In this document: piece after piece, positions 8,671 through 16,716 of the stretch
Layout of the letters: each line of letters starts with the position of its first letter
How positions within the stretch are numbered: position 1 is the first letter of the stretch
DNA from: JAKFDK01 sp036676195
Lineage (GTDB): Bacteria > Bacillota > Sulfobacillia > Symbiobacteriales > ZC4RG38
Length of the DNA: 64,000 bases
Assembly (NCBI GenBank): GCA_036676195.1
Contig: JAKFDK010000010.1
Location: 62,001 to 126,000, forward strand
Direction: 5' to 3'
Position numbers and translations under genes: made by a program
Notes under the pieces: generated by a model
Seen by the model: only the letters and a program-made list of their open reading frames with translations
Told to the model about the DNA's origin: nothing
Database searches by the model: none

Positions 8671-10011
8671 ATGCAGACCAGATGGCTACCTGGTTACTGG
8701 AACCCTAAAAATGAGCGGATGTCCCGCGACGATCTCCGGGCGCTGCAACTCTTCAAGCTGAAGCGGATGGTAGTGTGGGCTTATGAGAACAGCCAGTTCC
8801 ACCGGCGTAAGTATGAAGGTGCCGGTTTTCATCCGGACCACCTGCGCTCGCTGGATGACCTGCGCCGTGTGCCGGTGACTACCAAGGATGAGTGGCTGGA
8901 CAATCAGCGTCAGAATCCTCTCTATGGCGACAACTTAGCGGCGCCTACTTCTCTCGCCATGCGCTCGCATCAGACTTCCGGCACTTCTGGCCGTACGCCG
9001 CTGCGGGTACTGGACGGGATCAAGGACTGGAACTGGGTTGCCGAGATGTGGGCGTATGGATTTTATGCCGCCGGTGTGCGGCGCGACGATATTGTGTATT
9101 TCTGTTTTGGCTACGGTACGTTCATTGGCTTCTGGGGTGCCCACTACTGTTCTGAAAAGCTGGGGGCCACTGTTATTGCCTCCGGTGGCCAGACTTCGGA
9201 GGGGCGAATCAAACAGATTCTTGACCTTGGTGCCACGACGGTCTGTGCTACCCCAACCTACGCCCTGCGTCTGGCGGAAGTGGCCCGGACGATGAATGTG
9301 GACCTGGCGGCCAGCCAGGTGAATAAGGTCATCCTCTCCGGAGAACCCGGTGGATCCCTGCCGGCGACCCGCCGAATCATTGAAGAGGCCTGGGGCGCCG
9401 AGGTGATGGATACGGCCGGGATGAGTGAGATTGGCACGATCATGGTGTTTGAGTGCGACCATCATCCGGGCGGCATGCATATCATCGAGGATAACTTTAT
9501 TGAAGAGGTCATGGACCCCAAATCCGGAGAGCGGCTTGGCTATGGTGAAGAGGGCGAGCGGATCGTTACTTCCTTCGGGCGGGGCTTCATGCCGCTGATT
9601 CGATACAAGACCGGGGACCTGGTTCGCAAGGTTCCCCATACCGAGTGCCGGTGTGGCCGCTCCTTTGACGTTTATCAGGGCGGTATCCTGGGCCGTGTGG
9701 ATGATATGAAGCTGATCCGGGGGATCAACGTGTACCCCAGTTCGGTGGAGGCAATTGTCCGGGAGTTTCCGGAGGTTGACGAGTTTCAGATCGTGATTAC
9801 CCGGGAACGGGGCGTGTATGATGAGATCGCGGTCCGGTGTGAGTTGCGGGCCGGACTTGAGGATGTGTGGCCCCAGTTGCAGCCCCGGTTGGACGACGCT
9901 CTGGCCGAAGGTCACGGTGGGTTGAGGTTTAATGTGGTACAGGCCCAGCCTGGGGAATTGCCCCGGTTTGAACTGAAGGCCAGGCGACTGGTAGATAAGC
10001 GGGGGGTGTAG
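8671..10011 (+). CDS. Phenylacetate-CoA ligase family protein (PaaK-like)
   Basis: A 446-residue adenylate-forming enzyme that would convert an aryl or short carboxylic acid plus ATP and CoA into the acyl-CoA. The P-loop-like TSGTSGRTPL lies near residue 100, the AMP-site motif is DTAGMSEIG, and a typical C-terminal lid domain starts at about residue 340. The metal-binding-like cysteines ECRCGRS near residue 328 are also seen in PaaK relatives. I preferred the ATG at 8671 to a TTG 15 bases upstream. It is followed directly by a 70-residue gene and then a Liv-type importer, so uptake and activation of the same acid is likely. Phenylacetate itself is only one option. Confidence 0.85.
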   Translation: MQTRWLPGYWNPKNERMSRDDLRALQLFKLKRMVVWAYENSQFHRRKYEGAGFHPDHLRSLDDLRRVPVTTKDEWLDNQRQNPLYGDNLAAPTSLAMRSHQTSGTSGRTPLRVLDGIKDWNWVAEMWAYGFYAAGVRRDDIVYFCFGYGTFIGFWGAHYCSEKLGATVIASGGQTSEGRIKQILDLGATTVCATPTYALRLAEVARTMNVDLAASQVNKVILSGEPGGSLPATRRIIEEAWGAEVMDTAGMSEIGTIMVFECDHHPGGMHIIEDNFIEEVMDPKSGERLGYGEEGERIVTSFGRGFMPLIRYKTGDLVRKVPHTECRCGRSFDVYQGGILGRVDDMKLIRGINVYPSSVEAIVREFPEVDEFQIVITRERGVYDEIAVRCELRAGLEDVWPQLQPRLDDALAEGHGGLRFNVVQAQPGELPRFELKARRLVDKRGV

Positions 10012-10224
10012 GTGTTGCCGGCGAAAACGGACGTACTCGGGCGCCCGCTTACGGAGGCGGAGACGCGTCTGCTGGCTGTATATGGCGAACTGAAGGCATT
10101 GTTGCAGCAGCCGGACTTGGCGCCGGCCGTGGAGGCTAACCTGCGCCAGGCGCTGGCCTACACGTGGAACATTGTTAACGACCTGGATCTAGAATTCGAG
10201 CAACTTTATGACTTTGGTGTATAG
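10012..10224 (+). CDS. Small conserved-looking protein of unknown function
   Basis: A 70-residue protein starting with GTG immediately after the stop of the PaaK-like ligase, so it is almost certainly cotranslated. It is predicted to be helical and acidic at the C-terminus (LDLEFEQLYD). It has no signal peptide, membrane segment or cysteine motif. I do not recognise the family. The tight coupling suggests a helper or subunit of the ligase, or a partner for its regulation; this is inference only. Confidence 0.6.
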   Translation: MLPAKTDVLGRPLTEAETRLLAVYGELKALLQQPDLAPAVEANLRQALAYTWNIVNDLDLEFEQLYDFGV

Positions 10225-10321
10225 CCAGCAGACAGCAGGGGTGGAACCGCCCCGGGGGGCAAGGCGTACCGAATCATAAAAGTGGAATATCTGTTTGTAT
10301 ATACCGTTGCTCGTAATATCC

Positions 10322-10330
10322 TGATATACT
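10322..10330 (+). promoter_or_regulatory. Extended -10 promoter of the importer operon
   Basis: The sequence TGATATACT fits an extended -10 element (TG, one base, then TATACT). The -35 area is poor, which is normal for this promoter type. It lies 167 bases upstream of the binding-protein gene. Confidence 0.4.
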
Positions 10331-10350
10331 GTTGGGTGCTATGGGTATGG

Positions 10351-10364
10351 ACCGAGCGCTCGGT
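10351..10364. promoter_or_regulatory. 14-bp perfect palindrome, candidate operator
   Basis: ACCGAGCGCTCGGT is a perfect palindrome about 14-28 bases downstream of the start point expected from the extended -10 element at 10322-10330. This is the usual place for a repressor site. The shape suits a dimeric TetR-, GntR- or PaaX-type protein; no such regulator other than PaaX is encoded nearby. Confidence 0.5.
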
Positions 10365-10496
10365 ACTGTGCTGGAAAACGGCGCAGTTCGCGGTGAGGAG
10401 TTTGGGGGTAAGCCTGGGTCGTCTTGAGGCGAACAGGTCATATATAACCCGCTGTTTCCGGGGCCCAACTAGTTCACATGAGGGGGAGACCGACAG

Positions 10497-11738
10497 ATGA
10501 AGCGTAAGCTCCGCGTGTCCCTGGCGGCCCTGATGGTCGCAATGATGGCGACGGTTGCCGGCTGTGGTGGCGGCGAAGCCAAGAAGGACGCTCCGGCGCC
10601 GCAGCCCGCGGGTGACAAGCAGACAGCCCCGGCGCCCGCCGCTAAGCCGGACTTCAAGCTGGGTGTGACCCTGCCCTTCTCGGGTGTGTATGCCCAGTTG
10701 GGCAACGACATCACTGACGGCATGAACCTGTACTTTGACAGCGTCAAGAATACGGCCGGCGGCCGCAAGATTGCGATTGTCAAAGAGGACACCGAAGCTA
10801 ACAACGACGTGGGCGTCCGTAAGACCAAGAAGCTCATCGAGCAGGACAAGGTCGATATGATTACCGGTTACGTCTCCTCCGGTGTGGCTATGGCCATTCG
10901 GGACGTGGTTCATGAGGCCAAGGTGCCGACCGTGATCTCCAACGCCGGTGCTGACCCGCTCTCCGGCGCCCGCAAGAGCCCCTATATCTTCCGGACCTCC
11001 TTTACCAACTGGCAGGTTGCTGCCATTCAGGGCAAGTATGCGGCCGAGAAGCTGGGTAAGAAGGCTGTGACCCTGAACCCCGACTATCAGGCCGGTAAGG
11101 ACAACGTGGCAGCCTTCAAGGGCACCTTCGAGGCTGGCGGCGGCAAGATCCTGAAGGAAATCTACCCGCCTCTGGGCAACAATGACTACGCTCCCTACCT
11201 GGCTCAGGTGAAGGCTGAAAACCCTGACTTCGTTTTCGCTTTCTTCTCCGGCTCGGACGCTGTCCGCTTCGTGAAGCAGTGGAACGAGTACGGCCTGAAG
11301 GACAAGGTCGCCCTCATCTGTAACGGCTTCATGGTTGAAGAAGATGTGCTGCCCCAGCAGGGTGAGGCCGCCGTCGGTATTCTGTCTGCTCTGGGCTGGG
11401 CCTACACGGTTGACAACCCCGAAAACAAGGCTTTCGTCAAGGCTTACGAGGACAAGTACAAGCGGCGTCCGTCCGTGTTCGCCGTGCAGGGCTACGAGAC
11501 TGCACAGTTCATCGTTGAAGCTCTGAACAAGGTGAACGGCGACACCGCCAATCAGCAGAAGCTGTTGGACACCATGAAGACCACGACCTTCAAGGCCCCC
11601 CGCGGTGAGTTTAAGCTGGATCCGGAGAATCAGAATATTATCCTGACCATGTACATCCGCAAGGTGGACAAGGTCGACGGCCATCTGACCAATAAGGTTC
11701 TGGAGACCACTCCGAACTGGAAGTACGTGGTGAAGTAA
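10497..11738 (+). CDS. ABC importer substrate-binding lipoprotein (LivJ/LivK type)
   Basis: A 413-residue periplasmic-type binding protein anchored as a lipoprotein. The lipobox VAGC puts the acylated Cys at about residue 22, followed by a Lys/Pro/Ala linker and a Peripla_BP_6 two-lobe domain from about residue 50. Family members bind branched-chain amino acids, but several bind aromatic acids, urea or short carboxylates. Codons are enriched in C-ending choices compared with neighbours, as expected for a highly expressed binding protein. It heads the set of permease and ATPase genes but is separated from them by a strong hairpin, so it is probably made in excess. Linkage to a PaaK-like ligase points to an aromatic or branched acid. 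Confidence 0.9.
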   Translation: MKRKLRVSLAALMVAMMATVAGCGGGEAKKDAPAPQPAGDKQTAPAPAAKPDFKLGVTLPFSGVYAQLGNDITDGMNLYFDSVKNTAGGRKIAIVKEDTEANNDVGVRKTKKLIEQDKVDMITGYVSSGVAMAIRDVVHEAKVPTVISNAGADPLSGARKSPYIFRTSFTNWQVAAIQGKYAAEKLGKKAVTLNPDYQAGKDNVAAFKGTFEAGGGKILKEIYPPLGNNDYAPYLAQVKAENPDFVFAFFSGSDAVRFVKQWNEYGLKDKVALICNGFMVEEDVLPQQGEAAVGILSALGWAYTVDNPENKAFVKAYEDKYKRRPSVFAVQGYETAQFIVEALNKVNGDTANQQKLLDTMKTTTFKAPRGEFKLDPENQNIILTMYIRKVDKVDGHLTNKVLETTPNWKYVVK

Positions 11739-11754
11739 GCTGGGGAATCTGGAG

Positions 11755-11793
11755 TGGGGGTCTTGGCCGGTCATTCGACCAGACCCCCCTTTG
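11755..11793 (+). terminator. Attenuating hairpin between binding protein and permease genes
   Basis: Arms GGGGGTCT and AGACCCCC with inner TGG/CCA and GGTC/GACC pairing are followed by a short pyrimidine and T run. It would trim most transcripts after the binding-protein gene while letting some read into the permeases. Confidence 0.65.
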
Positions 11794-11816
11794 CTTAAAT
11801 CAAAGGAGGTTCGCCC

Positions 11817-12692
11817 GTGGGGGAAGCAGGCTTTTACCTTATTCAGTTCATGAACGGCCTTGCCTTCAGCATGCTGCTATTCCTGGTGGCGGCTGGGTTA
11901 ACTCTAATCTTTGGGCTAATGGACGTATTAAACCTGGCGCATGGCAGTTTCTATATGTTAGGCGCCTATTTCGGCCTGTCCATCCTTAAAGCCACGGGTA
12001 ACAATTTTTGGCTTGCTCTGGTTCTGGCTCCCCTGGTGGTCGGGGGTATTGGCTATGTGGTGGAATATGTGCTGATCCGGCCGATGTACAACCGTACTCA
12101 CCTGGACCAGGTACTTTTAACCCTTGGTTTCGCCTATATCGCGGCTGACCTGACCCGGTGGAACTGGGGGGCTTCCATTCAGTCGCTGGCGACTCCCGCC
12201 ATTCTGGATTTCTCGGTCCCTGTGGGCGAACTGCGGTTTCCGGTTTACCGCATGTTTATAACTGTTGCCGGACTGTTTCTGGCCTTCGCTTTTTACTTTG
12301 TATTGGAGCGGACCCGCTGGGGTGCCGTGATTCGGGCTGGTGTGTCCAACCGGGATATGGCCCGGGCACTCGGTATCAACATCAAGCGCGTGTTTGCCCA
12401 CACTTTTGCCATGGGCTGTGCTCTGGCTGCTCTGGCGGGGGTGATCGCCGGCCCGGTTCTGGGCCTGTTCCCCGGTATGGATACAGAAGTCCTCATCCTT
12501 GCCCTGGTCGTAGTTGTGGTGGGTGGTCTGGGGAGCTTCAGCGGTTCCTTCTGGGGCGCCCTGCTGATCGGTCAGGCCGATACGTTTGGTAAGGCTTTGC
12601 TGCCGGAGTTCAGCATGTTTGCCATCTTCGCCGTTATGGCTGTAATTTTGCTCTACAAGCCCAGCGGGCTGTTGGGGAGGGGCGGCTCGTGA
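11817..12692 (+). CDS. livH: Branched-chain-type ABC transporter permease LivH
   Basis: A 291-residue integral membrane subunit with about eight hydrophobic helices and the LivH signature around GLTLIFGLMDVLNLAHGSFY near residues 26-47. It pairs with LivM to form the pore. GTG start nine bases after AAAGGAGG. Its stop overlaps the livM start (GTGA). Symbol reflects family, not proven substrate. Confidence 0.9.
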   Translation: MGEAGFYLIQFMNGLAFSMLLFLVAAGLTLIFGLMDVLNLAHGSFYMLGAYFGLSILKATGNNFWLALVLAPLVVGGIGYVVEYVLIRPMYNRTHLDQVLLTLGFAYIAADLTRWNWGASIQSLATPAILDFSVPVGELRFPVYRMFITVAGLFLAFAFYFVLERTRWGAVIRAGVSNRDMARALGINIKRVFAHTFAMGCALAALAGVIAGPVLGLFPGMDTEVLILALVVVVVGGLGSFSGSFWGALLIGQADTFGKALLPEFSMFAIFAVMAVILLYKPSGLLGRGGS

Positions 12693-13657
12693 AGGCGAAA
12701 TCAGTCGGGCTTCTGGCCATTGTGGCCGCACTCTGTATCATCCCCCTGGTCCCTGGGTTACCCAAATTTGCGGTCACCCTGCTGGCCGAAATCTTTATTC
12801 TGGCTATTGTCTCCATGAGCCTTGACTTGCTGATTGGCTATACCGGCCTGGTCTCAATGGGCCACGCCAGCCTGTTTGCTGTAGGGGCCTATGCTGCGGG
12901 TCGGATGGCGTTGCATGTAAGTGACAACATCTGGCTCACGCTTCTCGCCGCAATCGTGGTGGGGGCCCTGGTAGCATGGGCAATGGGCGCCTTTGCCTTG
13001 CGCACCTCTGCGGTTACTTTCCTGATGATCACCCTCGCTTTTGGGCAAATGATTTACGCCCTGGCGGTAAAATGGAATAAGGTCAGTGGTGGCTCTGACG
13101 GCCTGACGAGTATTCCCCGGCCGACCGGACTTTTCTTCGAGATGGATGGCACCCGCTTGTATTGGGTAAACCTTGCCGCCATGGTGCTGGTCTACTGGCT
13201 GCTGCGGCGGTTGATTAACAGCCCTTTTGGTCATGTTCTGGTGGGCATCCGGGAGAATGAGAACCGGGTGCGGGCGGTTGGGGCTGACGTTCAGCGCTAT
13301 AAGCTGATCGCCTTTATCCTGGCCGGCGCCATTGCCGGCCTGGCCGGCGGGCTGTATGCGCACTACACCGGGTTCGTTGCTCCGAACCTGGCCTTCTGGG
13401 CCAAGTCCGGTGAGTTCATGGTCATGGTCATAATCGGGGGCAGTGGCACCTTGCTTGGACCCATTCTGGGCACTGGTGTGCTCCTGTTCCTGCAGGACGT
13501 CGTCAGTTCTGCCTCGGATCGCTGGCAGACGATTATGGGTGCGCTGTTTATTATCTTTGTGCTGTTTGCCCGTGGCGGGATTATGGGTTTGTGGGGCAAG
13601 CTCACGTCCCGGCGGGCGCCGGCTGAGACCAAGGTGAAGAAGGGGGTGGCGGCGTGA
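12689..13657 (+). CDS. livM: Branched-chain-type ABC transporter permease LivM
   Basis: A 322-residue membrane subunit with about nine to ten hydrophobic helices and the LivM motif GYTGLVSMGHASLFAVGAYA near residues 50-70. It has a GTG start inside the livH stop and a TGATG junction with livG, so all four downstream transporter genes are translationally coupled. The cytoplasmic loop with VGIRENENRVRAVG near 190 is the usual ATPase contact. It shows no unusual features. Confidence 0.9.
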   Translation: MKAKSVGLLAIVAALCIIPLVPGLPKFAVTLLAEIFILAIVSMSLDLLIGYTGLVSMGHASLFAVGAYAAGRMALHVSDNIWLTLLAAIVVGALVAWAMGAFALRTSAVTFLMITLAFGQMIYALAVKWNKVSGGSDGLTSIPRPTGLFFEMDGTRLYWVNLAAMVLVYWLLRRLINSPFGHVLVGIRENENRVRAVGADVQRYKLIAFILAGAIAGLAGGLYAHYTGFVAPNLAFWAKSGEFMVMVIIGGSGTLLGPILGTGVLLFLQDVVSSASDRWQTIMGALFIIFVLFARGGIMGLWGKLTSRRAPAETKVKKGVAA

Positions 13658-14442
13658 TGGCCAAAGAGACGCAGTATGCGCTTGAACTCCAGGATGTCAG
13701 CAAACGCTTTTACGGCTTGTTGGCTGTCAGCGGCGTTCACCTGCGGGTTACCCCCGGCGAACGACGGGCCGTTCTCGGCCCCAATGGCGCGGGCAAGACG
13801 ACTCTTTTCAATCTGATCAGCGGTGAGCTGGCGCCCACCAACGGTCGGGTGTTTCTGTTTGGGCAGGAGCTGACTCGGATTAGCCCGAACGATCGGGCGC
13901 GGGCGGGCCTGACCCGCACCTTTCAGCGCAATAACCTGTTCTTTAAGTTGGACGTACATGAAAATGTCCGGCTGGCTGTACAGGTTCGGCAGTACCCGCT
14001 GGGGAGCCCGTGGAAGCCGGTGTCGACCTATCAGGCGGTGAACGACGAAGCGGATGCCGTACTGGAGCAGGTGGGCCTGACGGAGCGGCGGAACACTCGG
14101 GTGGCTGAACTGTCCTACGGCGAGCAGCGCCAGTTGGAGTTGGCGGTGGCTCTGGCTGGCCAGCCTCGGGTGTTGCTGCTGGACGAGCCGACGGCTGGCA
14201 TGTCGCCGGCGGAAACTCACCGCATGGAAGAACTGCTGTTGAAACTTCCGCGGACAACCACCGTGCTGATCATCGAGCACGATCTGGAGTTTGTGGCTGC
14301 CCTGGCCGACACGATGACGATTTTACACCATGGTGAGGTTCTGGCCGACGGGCCGGCCGACGTGGTACGGGCTGATCCCAAGGTGCAAGCGGTGTACCTG
14401 GGAACCGATGTGGAGGAGGCGGCGGCCAGTGCTCACCGTTGA
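13657..14442 (+). CDS. livG: ABC transporter ATP-binding protein LivG
   Basis: A 261-residue ATPase. Walker A GPNGAGKT, the signature LSYGEQR and Walker B LLLDEPTAG are all present with the family spacing. The C-terminal 30 residues carry the typical extended LivG tail. I used the ATG at 13657, which overlaps the livM stop as TGATG, in preference to the adjacent GTG at 13654. Confidence 0.9.
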   Translation: MAKETQYALELQDVSKRFYGLLAVSGVHLRVTPGERRAVLGPNGAGKTTLFNLISGELAPTNGRVFLFGQELTRISPNDRARAGLTRTFQRNNLFFKLDVHENVRLAVQVRQYPLGSPWKPVSTYQAVNDEADAVLEQVGLTERRNTRVAELSYGEQRQLELAVALAGQPRVLLLDEPTAGMSPAETHRMEELLLKLPRTTTVLIIEHDLEFVAALADTMTILHHGEVLADGPADVVRADPKVQAVYLGTDVEEAAASAHR

Positions 14443-15115
14443 GGCCCTGCACAGCTACTACGGGGAAAGCCACATCCTCCAGGGGGTTGACCTGGAGCTG
14501 AAGGCCGGTGAGGTGGTGGCCCTACTCGGGCGCAACGGTGTAGGCAAGACGACCACCATCAAGTCCATTATGGGTCATGTGACGCCGCGGCGGGGTAAGG
14601 TGGTTTTTGAGGGCAAGAATGTGACCGGCATGCCGCCGGAGCAGATTGCCCGACTGGGGGTCGCCCTGGTACCCCAGGGGCGTGGTGTGTTTCCCAACCT
14701 GACTGTAACGGAAAACCTGACTCTGGCCGCCCAAAAGGGCGAGTGGACGCTGGATCGGATCTACGAACTGTTTCCGCGCCTGAAGGAGCGGGGCCGCAAC
14801 CGCGGCAATCAGCTCAGTGGTGGCGAGCAGGAAATGGTTGCCATTGCACGGGCGTTGATGATGAATCCCAAGCTGATGCTGATGGACGAACCTTCGGAAG
14901 GCCTGGCGCCTCTGGTGGTGCGTGAAGTCGGCGAGGTGATCGGGAAACTCAAGCGGGCGGGAGCCTCGATCCTCCTGGTCGAGCAGAACATGCCCCTGGC
15001 TTTGGGTGTGGCCGATCGGGTTTACATTTTGAGCAAGGGCCAGATTGTGCATAGCTGTACCCCGGCGGAACTGCTGCGCGATGAAGTGACCAAAAAAACC
15101 TATCTGGGCGTCTAG
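14429..15115 (+). CDS. livF: ABC transporter ATP-binding protein LivF
   Basis: A 228-residue ATPase forming a heterodimer with LivG. Walker A GRNGVGKT, signature LSGGEQE and Walker B LMLMDEPSEG are intact. The open frame extends further upstream inside livG, but the GTG at 14429 has GGAGGAGG in front and gives the family's normal N-terminus. The 14-base overlap with livG indicates coupling. A strong hairpin follows, ending the operon. Confidence 0.9.
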   Translation: MLTVEALHSYYGESHILQGVDLELKAGEVVALLGRNGVGKTTTIKSIMGHVTPRRGKVVFEGKNVTGMPPEQIARLGVALVPQGRGVFPNLTVTENLTLAAQKGEWTLDRIYELFPRLKERGRNRGNQLSGGEQEMVAIARALMMNPKLMLMDEPSEGLAPLVVREVGEVIGKLKRAGASILLVEQNMPLALGVADRVYILSKGQIVHSCTPAELLRDEVTKKTYLGV

Positions 15116-15149
15116 ACGGGCAACCCCCGAATACGCGCAGGCGGCACGT

Positions 15150-15180
15150 CAGAACCCGGCAGCCAAGCTGCCGGGTTCTG
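15150..15180 (+). terminator. Terminator of the importer operon
   Basis: A perfect 14-base-pair stem (CAGAACCCGGCAGC against its complement) with a three-base loop lies 35 bases after livF. The T-tract is weak (GGATTGTTT), so termination may be partial. Confidence 0.65.
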
Positions 15181-15294
15181 CAGGATTGTTTATGGTACTG
15201 GACGGACCTGCCAGAATGAAGGTAAAGTTGGCAATGGCACCAAACAGGGCAGCAAATCCAGTGAGCAGTCCATTATCGCAAGGAGGGGAAACCA

Positions 15295-16071
15295 ATCGAA
15301 CTAAACGGCAAGGTGGCCCTGGTGACGGGTGGGGGCCGGGGCATTGGTCGGTCGGTCGCGCTGGCTCTGGCGCAGCGTGGAGCAGATGTGGCGGTAATGG
15401 CCCGCTCGGCGGCGGAGCTGTCGGAAGTGGCCGAAGCGATTCAGGGCATGGGTCGCCGGGCCCTCGCCCTGTCGGTCGATGTGGCCGATCCGGCGGCAGT
15501 GAGCGCGGCGGTGGCGCGGGTGAAGGCTGAGCTGGGACCGGTGCTGGTACTGGTAAACAACGCCGGCGTGGCCCCGAGCGTAAAGTTTCAGGAAACCACC
15601 GACGACCTGTGGCACCGGACCATGAACATCAACGTGACCGGCGCCTTTTATCTGTGCCGGGCGGTGTTGCCTGACATGCTGGCGGCGAAGTGGGGGCGCG
15701 TGATCAATGTTGCCTCTACTGCGGCCAAGATCGGTTTCATGTACAGTGCAGCGTATGTGGCCAGCAAGCATGCCCTGCTGGGGCTGACCCGGGCACTGTC
15801 CCTGGAGGTGGCCAGGCGTGGGGTGACGGTCAATGCGGTTTGTCCCGGGTATGTAGATACCGATATTGCCCGGGCGGCGGTTGACAACATTGTGGCCAAG
15901 ACGGGGCGTGACACGGCCGGGGCCCGGGAAGCGTTGACCGGAACAAGCCCGCAGGGGCGACTTATGTCAACTCAGGAAATTGCGGAGTGCGTAATCTATT
16001 TAAGTAGTGAGGCTGCAGGAGGAATTAACGGGCAGGGTATCGTAATCGACGGTGGAGGTGTACAGTCGTAA
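15295..16071 (+). CDS. Short-chain dehydrogenase/reductase with an apparent ATC start
   Basis: A 258-residue NAD(P)-dependent SDR. The cofactor loop TGGGRGIG is at residues 11-18, the NNAG motif is near 88, and the catalytic Tyr and Lys lie in YVASK. The C-terminus INGQGIVIDGGG is typical. The first canonical in-frame start (GTG at 15313) would remove the strand just before the glycine loop and has no ribosome binding site. AAGGAGGGG at 15280-15288 is placed eight bases before ATC GAA CTA AAC GGC, which would give the standard SDR N-terminus MELNGKVALVTG. I therefore place the start at ATC. Its last base overlaps the RidA gene. It likely oxidises a 3-hydroxyacyl-CoA in the island; substrate unknown. 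Confidence 0.78.
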   Translation: MELNGKVALVTGGGRGIGRSVALALAQRGADVAVMARSAAELSEVAEAIQGMGRRALALSVDVADPAAVSAAVARVKAELGPVLVLVNNAGVAPSVKFQETTDDLWHRTMNINVTGAFYLCRAVLPDMLAAKWGRVINVASTAAKIGFMYSAAYVASKHALLGLTRALSLEVARRGVTVNAVCPGYVDTDIARAAVDNIVAKTGRDTAGAREALTGTSPQGRLMSTQEIAECVIYLSSEAAGGINGQGIVIDGGGVQS

Positions 16072-16478
16072 TGCAGGTCGAAATTATCAACCCGCCCTTT
16101 TTTGTGAAGCCGGTCGGTTACTCTCATATGTCTAAGATCACCGGACCGGCTGGCACCATGCTGTTTCTCGGGGGCATTTGCGGCATGGACGAAAATGGTG
16201 CCATTGTGGACCCGGAGAACATCGTGGCCCAGTTTGACCGGGCCCTATCCAACATCAAGCAGGCCATCGAATATGCCGGTGGTCAGGTGGAACATGTTGC
16301 GCGTATGCGTATTTTCACCTCAGACATGGACAACTACCAGTCTCACATGAGGGAACTGGGCCAGGTCTGGAAAAAGCACTTTGGGAAGCATTATCCGGCG
16401 ATGGCTCTGCTGGGTCTGAAGCAACTGTTTGACCTGGGTGCCAAGATTGAGATCGAATGCGAGGCGTTCCTTCCCTAG
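16071..16478 (+). CDS. RidA/YjgF/YER057c family protein
   Basis: A 135-residue small trimeric-type protein. RidA proteins deaminate reactive enamines and imines, and some relatives act in specific degradation pathways. The family arginine near residue 82 (MRIFTSD) and the C-terminal GAKIEIECEAF are visible. It overlaps the SDR stop by one base, so the two are a coupled pair. Linkage with an SDR in an acyl-CoA island suggests a pathway-specific role and not general housekeeping, but that is inference. Confidence 0.83.
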   Translation: MQVEIINPPFFVKPVGYSHMSKITGPAGTMLFLGGICGMDENGAIVDPENIVAQFDRALSNIKQAIEYAGGQVEHVARMRIFTSDMDNYQSHMRELGQVWKKHFGKHYPAMALLGLKQLFDLGAKIEIECEAFLP

Positions 16479-16503
16479 TTACAGGCACCATGCACACGGT
16501 GAT

Positions 16504-16533
16504 CCGCCCCCGCTCCGTTTGGAGCGGGGGCGG
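16504..16533 (+). terminator. Hairpin terminator after the SDR-RidA pair
   Basis: A 13-base-pair GC stem (CCGCCCCCGCTCC and complement) with a GTTT loop lies 25 bases after the RidA stop. No strong T-run follows. Confidence 0.55.
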
Positions 16534-16550
16534 TGATATGTGTATTCGCT

Positions 16551-16595
16551 CGATACGCTCCGTAGCCGAATTTATATTGCATTTTCGAAACGCTC
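16551..16595 (+). promoter_or_regulatory. Direct-repeat pair upstream of the acyl-CoA island
   Basis: CGATACGCTC (16551-16560) and CGAAACGCTC (16586-16595) are near-identical repeats 35 bases apart, directly before a TACAAT hexamer at 16597-16602. They could be activator or repressor half sites governing the long operon that starts at 16717. Confidence 0.35.
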
Positions 16596-16716
16596 GTACA
16601 ATATGGGACTAATGATAGTTGACCGACAGTTACTGGCTGTGATACAAAAAAGACAGGGGATATTTCATAAAGACGGGCAGCCCGACAAAAATCCGTTATA
16701 AGGAGGAGGGAGTCGG

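Noticed and set aside
15223..15240. TGGCAATGGCAC, possible sigma-54 -24 element before the first SDR
   Set aside because: No TTGC-type -12 element follows at the required distance.
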